From contig JAFGBV010000251.1 in the NCBI GenBank assembly GCA_016932955.1, positions 1 to 13,551 of the forward strand: a stretch of DNA of 13,551 nt, read 5' to 3'. The position numbers and the translations under genes are program-made. Positions 1 through 6,288 of this stretch are shown here, piece after piece; the first letter of the stretch is position 1, and the number at the start of each line of letters is the position of its first letter. Below the pieces are notes generated by a model. That model saw nothing but the letters and a program-made list of their open reading frames with translations, did no database searches and had not been told where the DNA came from. Origin of the DNA: Anaerolineales bacterium (GTDB lineage Bacteria > Chloroflexota > Anaerolineae > Anaerolineales > UBA4823).

Positions 1-306
1 ATGTGTTCAGGAGCGCCAGAGGCGTGTGAAGCCAGCCTGGCTCATGAAATTATCTATGGAGCGCTAGATTATGCGCGCCGGTATGGTTTTGAACCTCACT
101 GCGATTTTACCAAAGCATCCCTGGTGCTTGACCCGCCTGACACCCATGCCAGAATCCATCACGTTGAGTTCGGGCGCGAAGGTAAACCTTTTTTCGTGAA
201 CGGGCCTCATGATAATCCGCGAGCGATAGTGAATCAGTTGATGCGCACGGCAGGGGAGGGGAACTTTGACTATGTTATCGGGTTTGGCCCCCCTGACCAT
301 TCATAA
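1..306 (+). CDS. C-terminal part of a hypothetical protein, probably cut by the window edge
   Basis: The frame is open from base 1 to the TAA at 304-306 (101 residues). It begins with ATG exactly at base 1, with no room for a ribosome binding site, so it is most likely the tail of a longer gene. The peptide has a compact look: a helix of the type AHEIIYGALDYARRYGF (residues 15-31), then PHCDF, an EFGREGKPFFVNGPHDN stretch (56-72) and a final QLMRTAGEGNFDYVIGFG (79-96). I have an impression of similar conserved tails in bacterial proteins with SEC-C-type zinc domains, but I cannot name the family with confidence and no metal-binding cysteine cluster is visible here. No function is assigned. 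The DUF6398 gene follows 33 nt downstream on the same strand, which suggests co-transcription. Confidence 0.6.
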   Translation: MCSGAPEACEASLAHEIIYGALDYARRYGFEPHCDFTKASLVLDPPDTHARIHHVEFGREGKPFFVNGPHDNPRAIVNQLMRTAGEGNFDYVIGFGPPDHS

Positions 307-339
307 AACAGCCTGGTTCTGCTGAGAAAGGAATTTCCA

Positions 340-867
340 ATGCCCCCGAAAACGAAAAGCATATCGGTGCCTGAGACCATGCAGCCCCGATATGATGAAA
401 TCACGGCCCTGACAGATACACTGTGCCGTGAAAAGCTAAATGAAGAGTACGCCCAATTATGCCGCCAGATGACTGCCACGCTGGCGCGCAAGCGCCCATC
501 GCCCTTGGCGGGTGGGCACGCCAAAAGCTGGGCCTGCGCGATTGCCTATACCATTGGATCAGTCAACTTTCTTTTCGACAAAAGTCAAACGCCGCATCTG
601 CATGCAGATGAACTGTGCGCCTGGTTTGGGATATCCAAAAGCACTGGCGGAAATAAGTCCAGCCAGATCAAACAGATGCTCAAGATTGGCTTGATGGATA
701 TGGAGTGGACCTTGCCCAGCCGCATGGAAAGTAACCCAATGGCCTGGATGGTAATGGTGAATGGCCTGATTTTGGATGCCAGGCAACTGCCGCGCCCGCT
801 GCAAGAAGAGGCGTATCGCAAAGGGTTGATCCCTTATATTCCTGGAGAGAAGGATTTCAATGGTTAG
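340..867 (+). CDS. DUF6398 domain-containing protein
   Basis: This is a 175-residue cytoplasmic protein with no signal peptide or membrane segment. I recognise the DUF6398 pattern: YDEITALTDTLCREKLNEEY (residues 18-37), the RKRPSPL turn (50-56), WACAIAYTIGSVNFLFD (64-80), QTPHL (83-87), a helix-turn-helix-like segment with FGISKSTGGNKSSQIKQMLKI (96-116), then EWTLPSR and NPMAWMVMVNGLILD (122-146) and the closing KGLIPYIP (161-168). The family has no known function; the helix-turn-helix-like middle could bind nucleic acid, but that is inference. The start is supported by AAGGA at 328-332, 7 nt before the ATG. Length agrees with a single-domain member. After the TAG stop, the same frame passes one more stop and then stays open to 978 (see findings). 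Confidence 0.85.
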   Translation: MPPKTKSISVPETMQPRYDEITALTDTLCREKLNEEYAQLCRQMTATLARKRPSPLAGGHAKSWACAIAYTIGSVNFLFDKSQTPHLHADELCAWFGISKSTGGNKSSQIKQMLKIGLMDMEWTLPSRMESNPMAWMVMVNGLILDARQLPRPLQEEAYRKGLIPYIPGEKDFNG

Positions 868-1013
868 GCCCGGCAGTAAAGACCGCAAAGCCCGCAGCTT
901 GACCTGCCGGCCGTTTTGGCCCAGACCTTTGATATGCTTTTCGATGGTCTTTCTATCCCCCAAGTGAACCGTCCGTGAAGAACCAAACCTTGATCCTGTG
1001 AAGCGAGGAAACG

Positions 1014-1868
1014 ATGCAAAATCGAAATGTTCCCCTGAAATGGCATGAGATTGGGCTTTTCACCCTCCTTTCTTATGGCTTGAGTTGGCTGTGGTGGGGA
1101 GCGCTGTTCCTTTCGGGCGCGTCAGCTTTCTCCAACCTTTCACAGGCAAACGCGGATGAAATCCAAGCTGCTCAAATCATGCTCGCCATCGGCGACTTTG
1201 GGCCGCTGATTGCCGCACTGATCATGCGTCTGCTCGTCAGCAAAGAAGGACTTAAGGGTTCGGTGGGCTGGTGGCGCTCATGGAAGTTCTATCTGTTCGC
1301 TTTTCTGTCGCCCATCCTGTTTTTTAGCCTGTTGGCGCTTTTCAACCACTTGACCGGACTGGGCCGCTTTGAATGGACGCGCTCGGACATGCCCCTGAGC
1401 GCTTACATCGGCATCGAATTGCTCATTGGGGCGCTGATCATTTCTGTCTTTGTCTTTGGTGAAGAATATGGCTGGCGCGGCTATCTCTTACCGCGTTCGC
1501 TGGCGCTGGGCGAGATCAGAGGCACGATCCTGGTTGGGCTGATTTGGGCTGGCTGGCATTTGCCTTTGCTGCTCATTGGGCTAAACTATCCCGGCCAAAG
1601 CCCCTTGCTAGCCATTCCCTTGTTCACGCTGGCGGTTATTTGCCTGTCTTTTCCCTTTACCTGGTTCTATAAAGCCACGGCCGGCAGCGTGGTACTCGCC
1701 AGCTTGTTCCACGGCGCCATTAACGCCTATGGCGATGGCTTGACTGCGCTCGAAGTTGTTCCAAACGGCAACCCGCTGGTAACCGGGTCGGCCGGGCCGG
1801 TGCTCGCCCTGGCCTTGCTTGGCCTGATCCTGCTGGTGTACCGGTTACGAAAGCCAAAGACTGTATAA
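1014..1868 (+). CDS. CPBP family intramembrane glutamic metalloprotease (CAAX protease-like)
   Basis: This is a 284-residue multi-pass membrane protein. The family signature is complete. Motif 1 is EEYGWR at residues 150-155 (EExxxR, the catalytic glutamate pair and arginine). Motif 2 is the WAGWHLP segment with His182. Motif 3 is FHGAINAYG with His233 and Asn237. Hydrophobic stretches lie near residues 12-34, 54-75, 91-112, 130-148, 169-190, 197-218 and 260-278. Known members (Rce1/Abi type) cleave proteins inside the membrane, process prenylated proteins in eukaryotes, and in bacteria have been linked to bacteriocin self-immunity and regulated proteolysis; the substrate cannot be told here. 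The start is supported by AGGA at 1006-1009, 4 nt before the ATG. The lipoprotein gene begins 35 nt after the stop with its own Shine-Dalgarno sequence, so the two may be co-transcribed. Confidence 0.9.
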   Translation: MQNRNVPLKWHEIGLFTLLSYGLSWLWWGALFLSGASAFSNLSQANADEIQAAQIMLAIGDFGPLIAALIMRLLVSKEGLKGSVGWWRSWKFYLFAFLSPILFFSLLALFNHLTGLGRFEWTRSDMPLSAYIGIELLIGALIISVFVFGEEYGWRGYLLPRSLALGEIRGTILVGLIWAGWHLPLLLIGLNYPGQSPLLAIPLFTLAVICLSFPFTWFYKATAGSVVLASLFHGAINAYGDGLTALEVVPNGNPLVTGSAGPVLALALLGLILLVYRLRKPKTV

Positions 1869-1903
1869 GCTGTCCTTCCATTCCCAAAAGAGGAGACCCG
1901 ATC

Positions 1904-3511
1904 ATGAACCACAAACCTTACCTTTCCTTCTTGTTGATCGTTAGCCTGCTGCTGGCCGCATGCAACTCGGCCGCTGCCCCCCAAACGTCGCCGCCAGTCC
2001 CACAGACTGAAGAAGCGCCTGCGGCGCCGACAGAAACGGCACTGCCTGCCCCCACCGCCACGCCGCCGCCCAGCCCAACGCCCGATCCGGTGATCTTCGT
2101 AGATGAGTTCGATGGCGCATTGGATGAACGCTGGAGCTGGCAGAATGAAGACCCGGCGCGCTGGGCCTTCGCCCCCGAGGGCTGGCTGGCGCTGACGGCT
2201 GCCAACCCTGGGTTCTTCTCAGAAGAAGGCAGCCAACAGGTTAACCTGTTGCACCAACCGGCGCCGCAGGGCGACTTCGTGATTACCACGCGACTATCCA
2301 CCACGCCGGATGAGAATTTCCAACAGGCCGGCATCTTCATCATCGCCGATGACTTCAACTATGTCGCCATCTTAAACGCCTTCTGTCAGATGTGTCTGCC
2401 AGACAGCGGTGGGCATGGCTTCTTCATGGAGGCGTTCAAGGCCGGCGAATACGCCGCGGCTGGGATGTCTCAGGGGACGCCGCAGGTGGAGGATGTGTTC
2501 TTGCGCCTGGTGTATCACGCCGAAGGAAGCCGCGTCGAGGGCTTTTACGCGTTGGCACCGGACGAATGGGAAGCGCTGGGGACAATTGAAGGACTGCCAG
2601 AGCCGCAGATGGTCGCTTTGGGCGCAGGCAATTCGCCCAGCCCAGAAGGCGTCAGCGAAGATCTACTCGCTTTCTACGATTACTTCGAAGTCAGCCAGAT
2701 TGAAACGCCGGTGCGGCGCACGTCCGAAATTCCTCAAGCGCCCACGCCGGCCGAACCGGCCCTTGCTACCCTGCCGCCAGAGCCGCAGCGCGTTGAATTT
2801 CAAGCCGAAGACGGCACGCTGCTGGTCGGCTATTACTACCCGGCGGCAATCAACCCGGCCCCGGTAGTGGTTCTGATGCACTGGGCCGGTGGCGACCAAA
2901 CCGATTGGCTCTATGTGGGCATGGTTTCCTGGCTGCAAAACCGCGGCGCAGAAATCCCCGCCCCACCGGCGCCCGGATATTTCGACACCCCCTATCCCTT
3001 CTCGCCACTGCCGGAAGATCTCTCGTTTGGCGTGTTTACGTTTGATTTCCGCGGCTATGGCGAAAGTGGGCTGCACAACGGCCCACAGAGCGACCTGGTG
3101 ATGGACGCCCGCGCCGCTTATTTCACTGCCGCTGCCCTGCCGGGTGTGGATCCGGCCCGTCTGGTGGGTATTGGCGCCAGCATTGGCGCTGACGGTGTGG
3201 TAGATGGCTGTAACGAGGCTTGCATCGGCGCGCTTTCCCTGGGGCCAGGCAACTGGCTGGAGATGTCTTACTCTGAAGCGGTCACGGCGCTGGATGACCT
3301 AAGCAAGCCGGTTTGGTGCGTAGCCGCCGAAGACGACGAGTCTGGCGCTCAAACCTGCCGCTCTGTCGCTGGAGACCACTATTACACCCAGGTGTACCCC
3401 AGCGGCGGGCACGCCATGAGTTTGTTCCGCGTCGAAAACAACCTCCAGCCGTCTATCGAAGCGGTAATCCTGGATTTTTTGTGGTTGGTGTTTGGCCTGC
3501 CGCTGGATTGA
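1904..3511 (+). CDS. Lipoprotein with a concanavalin-like domain and a serine alpha/beta hydrolase domain
   Basis: This is a 535-residue secreted lipoprotein. The signal peptide (residues 1-19) ends in the lipobox LAAC with Cys20 as the lipidated residue. A Pro/Thr/Ala-rich linker follows (about 21-62), typical of surface lipoproteins. Residues 63-265 look like a DUF1349/concanavalin-like beta sandwich (opening VIFVDEFDGALDERWSW, central FQQAGIFIIADDFNYVAIL). A second Pro-rich linker (266-295) leads to an alpha/beta hydrolase (296-535). Its likely triad is Ser426 in the nucleophile elbow GIGASIG, an acid at Asp477 or Asp478, and His503 in GGHAMSLF; DFRGYGESG (381-389) is the usual strand-4 turn. 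The mature part after Cys20 has six cysteines: C161/C164, C436/C440 and C472/C485, perhaps disulfides. It probably acts outside the membrane as an esterase or dienelactone-hydrolase-like enzyme; the substrate is unknown. The GAGGAG upstream of the ATG supports the start. Confidence 0.8.
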   Translation: MNHKPYLSFLLIVSLLLAACNSAAAPQTSPPVPQTEEAPAAPTETALPAPTATPPPSPTPDPVIFVDEFDGALDERWSWQNEDPARWAFAPEGWLALTAANPGFFSEEGSQQVNLLHQPAPQGDFVITTRLSTTPDENFQQAGIFIIADDFNYVAILNAFCQMCLPDSGGHGFFMEAFKAGEYAAAGMSQGTPQVEDVFLRLVYHAEGSRVEGFYALAPDEWEALGTIEGLPEPQMVALGAGNSPSPEGVSEDLLAFYDYFEVSQIETPVRRTSEIPQAPTPAEPALATLPPEPQRVEFQAEDGTLLVGYYYPAAINPAPVVVLMHWAGGDQTDWLYVGMVSWLQNRGAEIPAPPAPGYFDTPYPFSPLPEDLSFGVFTFDFRGYGESGLHNGPQSDLVMDARAAYFTAAALPGVDPARLVGIGASIGADGVVDGCNEACIGALSLGPGNWLEMSYSEAVTALDDLSKPVWCVAAEDDESGAQTCRSVAGDHYYTQVYPSGGHAMSLFRVENNLQPSIEAVILDFLWLVFGLPLD

Positions 3512-3555
3512 CTTGACACAGAGAGCACACGGCGAAAGCAAAGGATGTTCGCTGT

Positions 3556-3583
3556 GCAAGTTTAAAACTTGCTCTCCTGCAAG
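3556..3583 (+). repeat. Overlapping inverted repeats, two mutually exclusive hairpins
   Basis: GCAAGTTTAAAACTTGC at 3556-3572 is a perfect 8-bp inverted repeat around one central base. Its right arm CTTGC (3568-3572) can instead pair with GCAAG at 3579-3583 across a six-base loop. The three arms therefore allow two competing hairpins. It lies 44 nt after the hydrolase stop and about 75 nt before the rarA promoter. There is no T-run right after either hairpin, so this is not a classical intrinsic terminator; a transcript-end stabiliser or an operator are alternatives. Confidence 0.4.
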
Positions 3584-3656
3584 CAAAACAGTAAATATTG
3601 TACAGCTAAAAAGCCAAACATAGCAAGCTGGAAATTCGGCGAAAAGCCGTTCGCGT

Positions 3657-3662
3657 TATAAT
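3657..3662 (+). promoter_or_regulatory. Consensus -10 box predicted to give a leaderless rarA mRNA
   Basis: A perfect TATAAT occupies 3657-3662 and the ATG at 3669 follows after six bases, where transcription would be expected to begin. No good -35 is seen at 16-18 bp spacing (ATTCGG at 17 bp), and no Shine-Dalgarno sequence precedes the ATG. A CGGC/GCCG inverted repeat (3637-3640 and 3646-3649) lies just upstream of the -10 and could be an operator, though its arms are short. Confidence 0.65.
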
Positions 3663-3668
3663 GTGTGC

Positions 3669-5078
3669 ATGGACCTCTTCACCCACGCCAGCCAAGAACG
3701 CATGAAATCCGAAGCCCCTCTGGCGGCGCGCATGCGCCCGCACAGCCTGGACGAGTTCGTCGGCCAGGAGGATATCCTCGGGCCGGGCAAGCTCTTGCGC
3801 CGCGCCATCGAAGCCGACCGGCTGTTCTCCTCCATCATTCTGTGGGGGCCGCCAGGGACGGGCAAAACCACCCTGGCGATGGTCATCGCCAACACCACCA
3901 AGAGCCACTTCGAGACACTCTCGGCGGTGCTGGCGGGCAAGGCCGACCTACGCGTCGTCATCGATGCCGCGCTGGAGCGGCGCAAACTGTACCAAACGAA
4001 AACAGTCCTTTTTGTGGATGAGGTGCACCGCTGGAACAAGGCACAGCAGGATGCGCTGCTGCCGCACGTGGAGAATGGCACCTTCACGCTGATCGGGGCG
4101 ACGACAGAGAATCCCTACTTCGAGGTGATCGGCGCGCTGGTTTCGCGCTCGCGCGTGTTCCAACTGCGCCCGCTGCAAGACCAGGATGTGCGCCTGCTGC
4201 TGGAACGGGCGATGACTGACCCCGAACGCGGTTACGGGCAGCGCAAGCTGAAGGTGGATGAGGAGGCGCTGGCGCACCTGATCCACGTGGCCGGCGGGGA
4301 CGCGCGCAATGCGCTCAACGCCCTGGAGCTGGCGGTCGAATCGACTCCGCCGGATGAGCAGGGAGTGACCCACATCACGTTGCAGGTGGCGCAGGAGTCG
4401 ATCCAGCGCCGGGCGGTGTTGTATGATAAGGATGGGGATGCACATTACGACACGATCTCGGCTTTCATCAAGTCGGTGCGCGGCTCGGACCCGGATGCGG
4501 CGCTGTACTGGCTGGCGAAGATGCTTTATGCTGGCGAGGATCCGCGTTTCATCTTGCGGCGCCTGATCATCCTGTCCGGCGAGGATATCGGCCTGGGCGA
4601 TCCGCTGGGATTGGTGGTGGCAAGCGCCGCGGCGCAGGCTTTCGATTACATTGGGCTGCCCGAAGGGATATTTCCCATCGTGGAGGCAACGCTGTACCTG
4701 GCGACGGCGCCGAAATCGAACAGCGGCCTGGCTTATTTCACCGCTTTCCAGTTGATCGAGCAGGAAGGGCAGGTGGATGTACCCCGTCACCTGCAGGATG
4801 GCAACCGCGACGCGGCCGCCCTAGGGCATGGGAAGGATTACCAATACCCGCATGAGGGGCCGGATCATTTCTTGCCCCAGCAATACCTGCCCCGCCCGCT
4901 GCTGGGGACCTATTTCTACAAACCCTCCCAGCAGGGCTACGAGGCGCAGGTGGTGGATCGACTACAGCGCTGGCGCGAGGCGCAGCGCAAGGCACTGGGG
5001 ATCACCCAAACCCAAGAATTGCCCGAACTGCCCCAGGCAGAGGTCGAGGCGATCAAGCATAAACACAAGGCTGGTTAA
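3669..5078 (+). CDS. rarA: Replication-associated recombination protein A (RarA/MgsA) AAA+ ATPase
   Basis: RarA is a clamp-loader-like AAA+ ATPase that acts at stalled replication forks and single-stranded DNA ends in the cytoplasm. From the chosen start it has 469 residues, the usual family length. Visible motifs are RMRPHSLDEFVGQ (21-33), Walker A GPPGTGKTT (60-68, Lys66), Walker B LFVDEVHRWNKAQQD (114-128, Asp117 and Glu118), sensor 1 GATTEN (143-148) and the sensor-2 region GGDARNALNALE. The C-terminal tetramerisation part carries the conserved VPRHLQDGN and GHGKDYQYPH followed by QQYLP. A GTG at 3663 is in frame but falls between the -10 box and the ATG, so the ATG at 3669 is preferred. 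The gene has its own promoter and is followed 31 nt later by the phosphomutase gene. Family identity is very secure. Confidence 0.95.
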   Translation: MDLFTHASQERMKSEAPLAARMRPHSLDEFVGQEDILGPGKLLRRAIEADRLFSSIILWGPPGTGKTTLAMVIANTTKSHFETLSAVLAGKADLRVVIDAALERRKLYQTKTVLFVDEVHRWNKAQQDALLPHVENGTFTLIGATTENPYFEVIGALVSRSRVFQLRPLQDQDVRLLLERAMTDPERGYGQRKLKVDEEALAHLIHVAGGDARNALNALELAVESTPPDEQGVTHITLQVAQESIQRRAVLYDKDGDAHYDTISAFIKSVRGSDPDAALYWLAKMLYAGEDPRFILRRLIILSGEDIGLGDPLGLVVASAAAQAFDYIGLPEGIFPIVEATLYLATAPKSNSGLAYFTAFQLIEQEGQVDVPRHLQDGNRDAAALGHGKDYQYPHEGPDHFLPQQYLPRPLLGTYFYKPSQQGYEAQVVDRLQRWREAQRKALGITQTQELPELPQAEVEAIKHKHKAG

Positions 5079-5109
5079 GGTAGGCCAGACTCCTTATTCG
5101 AGGTGAGCA

Positions 5110-5742
5110 ATGCCGTTGATCTTATTCATCCGTCACGGGGAGAATGATTACATGAAAGAATGGCGGCTTCCGGGGCGCATTCCTGGTGTGCATTTGAATG
5201 AAAAAGGCCGCCAGCAGGCGCAGGCGCTGGCTGAGAAGCTGGCCCAGGCGCCCTTGAAAGCCATTTACAGCAGCCCGCTGGAACGGACAATGGAGACCGC
5301 TGAGCCGCTGGCACGCGCCCTTGGACAGGCAGTGATCCCTCGCCAGGGGTTGATTGAGACGGATTGCGGCGAGTGGCAGGGAGAGACGGTGAAGAAGCTG
5401 CGCCGCCTCAAAGCCTGGAAGACAGTGCAGAATGCGCCCTCGTTGTTCTGCTTTCCGGGAGGAGAATCAATTGCGGAAAGCCAGCGGCGGATTTGCGGGG
5501 AGGTGGAAGCGCTGTGCTCTCTGCATGAGCCGAAGGATGTGATCGCTTGTTTTGGCCATGCCGACCCGATCAAGCTGGCAGTGGCCTTTTACCTGGGGAT
5601 GCCGCTGGATTTGTTCCAGCGCCTGGTGATTGAACCGGCGCAGATTGCGGCGCTGCAGATCGGCGAGGGGGGGGCGTGCCTGCTGGCGCTGAATGCCGAC
5701 CCTGCCTTTCCTGGTGTGCATCCCCCTAAAAAAGGAGACTAG
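5110..5742 (+). CDS. MSMEG_4193-family histidine phosphatase / probable phosphomutase
   Basis: This is a 210-residue cytoplasmic member of the histidine phosphatase (phosphoglycerate mutase-like) superfamily. The phosphate pocket is complete: IRHGEN with His9 as phospho-acceptor and Arg8, SSPLERT with Arg59, Glu83 in LIETDCGEW, and His150 in FGHADPIK. The pattern PGRIPGVHLNEKGRQQA (21-37), FPGGESIAESQ (115-125) and the LDLFQRLVIEPA run fit the MSMEG_4193-type subgroup, which was proposed to be a phosphomutase because it is found with a kinase-like gene. That context is exactly reproduced here: DUF3090 and SCO1664-family genes follow. GAGGTGA at 5100-5106 places a ribosome binding site at the ATG. 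The tail after about residue 195 is poorly conserved in appearance. Substrate unknown; a simple phosphatase is the main alternative. Confidence 0.88.
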   Translation: MPLILFIRHGENDYMKEWRLPGRIPGVHLNEKGRQQAQALAEKLAQAPLKAIYSSPLERTMETAEPLARALGQAVIPRQGLIETDCGEWQGETVKKLRRLKAWKTVQNAPSLFCFPGGESIAESQRRICGEVEALCSLHEPKDVIACFGHADPIKLAVAFYLGMPLDLFQRLVIEPAQIAALQIGEGGACLLALNADPAFPGVHPPKKGD

Positions 5743-5745
5743 TTC

Positions 5746-5754
5746 TGGTATACT
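5746..5754 (+). promoter_or_regulatory. Extended -10 promoter inside the trio operon, predicted leaderless
   Basis: TGGTATACT at 5746-5754 is an extended -10 element (TG, one base, then TATACT). It ends exactly six bases before the ATG at 5761, the same geometry as at rarA, so transcripts from it should start at or next to the ATG. No -35 match is seen upstream. The nearest purine-rich Shine-Dalgarno-like sequence, AAGGAG at 5732-5737, is too far (23 nt) to serve this ATG. The element lies just after the phosphomutase stop codon. Confidence 0.65.
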
Positions 5755-5760
5755 ACGCAC

Positions 5761-6288
5761 ATGACCTCGATTGATCTTGACCTTCATCCTGTGACCCATA
5801 TCACTGCCGATGCCATTGGGCAGCCGGGCAAGCGTGTGTTTTACCTGCAGGGAACGCAGGGCGAGCAGACTGTGACCCTGATCATCGAAAAGTTGCAGCT
5901 CCAGACGCTGGCAGTAGGCGTTGAGCAGTTCCTGGCAGAAATCCAGGAGAAATTCCCTGCACTGGAAGAAGCCTCGGCTGAGTTCGTGGCGAATAAGATG
6001 CAGATCCACCCGCCTGTTGACCCGCTGTTCCGCACCGGCGAGATTGGGCTGGGTTACGATGCTGAAAATGACCTGGTGGTGTTGGTAGCCCGCGAGCTGA
6101 TTGGGGAGGGGAATGCAGAGGAGGATGCAGGCGTGGTGCGCTACTGGTGTACCCGCGCCCAGTTGCGCGCCCTGGCGCGCTGGGGGATGGAGGTGGTCAC
6201 GCGCGGTCGCCCGTTGTGCCCGCAATGCGGCGAACCGATCGACCCGGAGGGCCATTTGTGCCCCAAGAAGAACGGGCATAAGCATTAG
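5761..6288 (+). CDS. DUF3090 family protein with C-terminal zinc ribbon
   Basis: This is a 175-residue cytoplasmic protein of the DUF3090 family, the middle member of the conserved phosphomutase/DUF3090/kinase gene set. The fold begins with a beta-rich part, including GQPGKRVFYLQGTQGEQTVTLIIEKLQ as a conserved-looking core (20-46), then FRTGEIGLGYDAENDLVVLVARE (90-112). Residues 129-147 form a helix with CTRAQLRALARWG. The end carries a zinc-ribbon-like CPQCGEPIDPEGHLCP: Cys153, Cys156 and Cys167, with His165, His173 or His175 as possible fourth ligand. No enzyme motif is visible; a structural or adaptor role for the neighbouring kinase-like protein is inference. The ATG has no Shine-Dalgarno sequence but sits six bases after an extended -10, so leaderless translation is predicted. 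Its TAG stop abuts the next ATG with no gap. Confidence 0.88.
   Translation: MTSIDLDLHPVTHITADAIGQPGKRVFYLQGTQGEQTVTLIIEKLQLQTLAVGVEQFLAEIQEKFPALEEASAEFVANKMQIHPPVDPLFRTGEIGLGYDAENDLVVLVARELIGEGNAEEDAGVVRYWCTRAQLRALARWGMEVVTRGRPLCPQCGEPIDPEGHLCPKKNGHKH

Noticed and set aside
899..904. TTGACC, possible -35 before the CPBP protease gene
   Set aside because: The sequence at the proper distance (CAGACC) does not resemble a -10 box.
559..963. Minus-strand open frame of 134 codons antisense to the DUF6398 gene, with a basic N-terminal part (DRKTIEKHIKGLGQNGRQ)
   Set aside because: Most of it mirrors the well-supported DUF6398 gene, no ribosome binding site or family motif is visible, and I could not tie the basic peptide to any transposase.
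3513..3518. Perfect TTGACA, possible -35 box after the hydrolase stop
   Set aside because: No -10-like hexamer lies at 15-19 bp spacing downstream, and rarA has a better -10 box much nearer its ATG.
3637..3649. CGGC-GAAAA-GCCG hairpin before rarA as a terminator of the hydrolase gene
   Set aside because: The stem is only four pairs and no T-run follows; at most it is an operator-like dyad.
3663..3665. GTG as rarA start
   Set aside because: It lies directly after the TATAAT box, before the expected transcription start, and adds only two residues not needed by the family.
3948..4790. Minus-strand open frame of 280 codons
   Set aside because: It is fully antisense to rarA, whose motifs are unmistakable; the translation is rich in Arg, His and Gln as expected for a shadow frame in GC-rich DNA.
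5467..6285. Minus-strand open frame of 272 codons
   Set aside because: It is antisense to the phosphomutase and DUF3090 genes and shows no recognisable domain.
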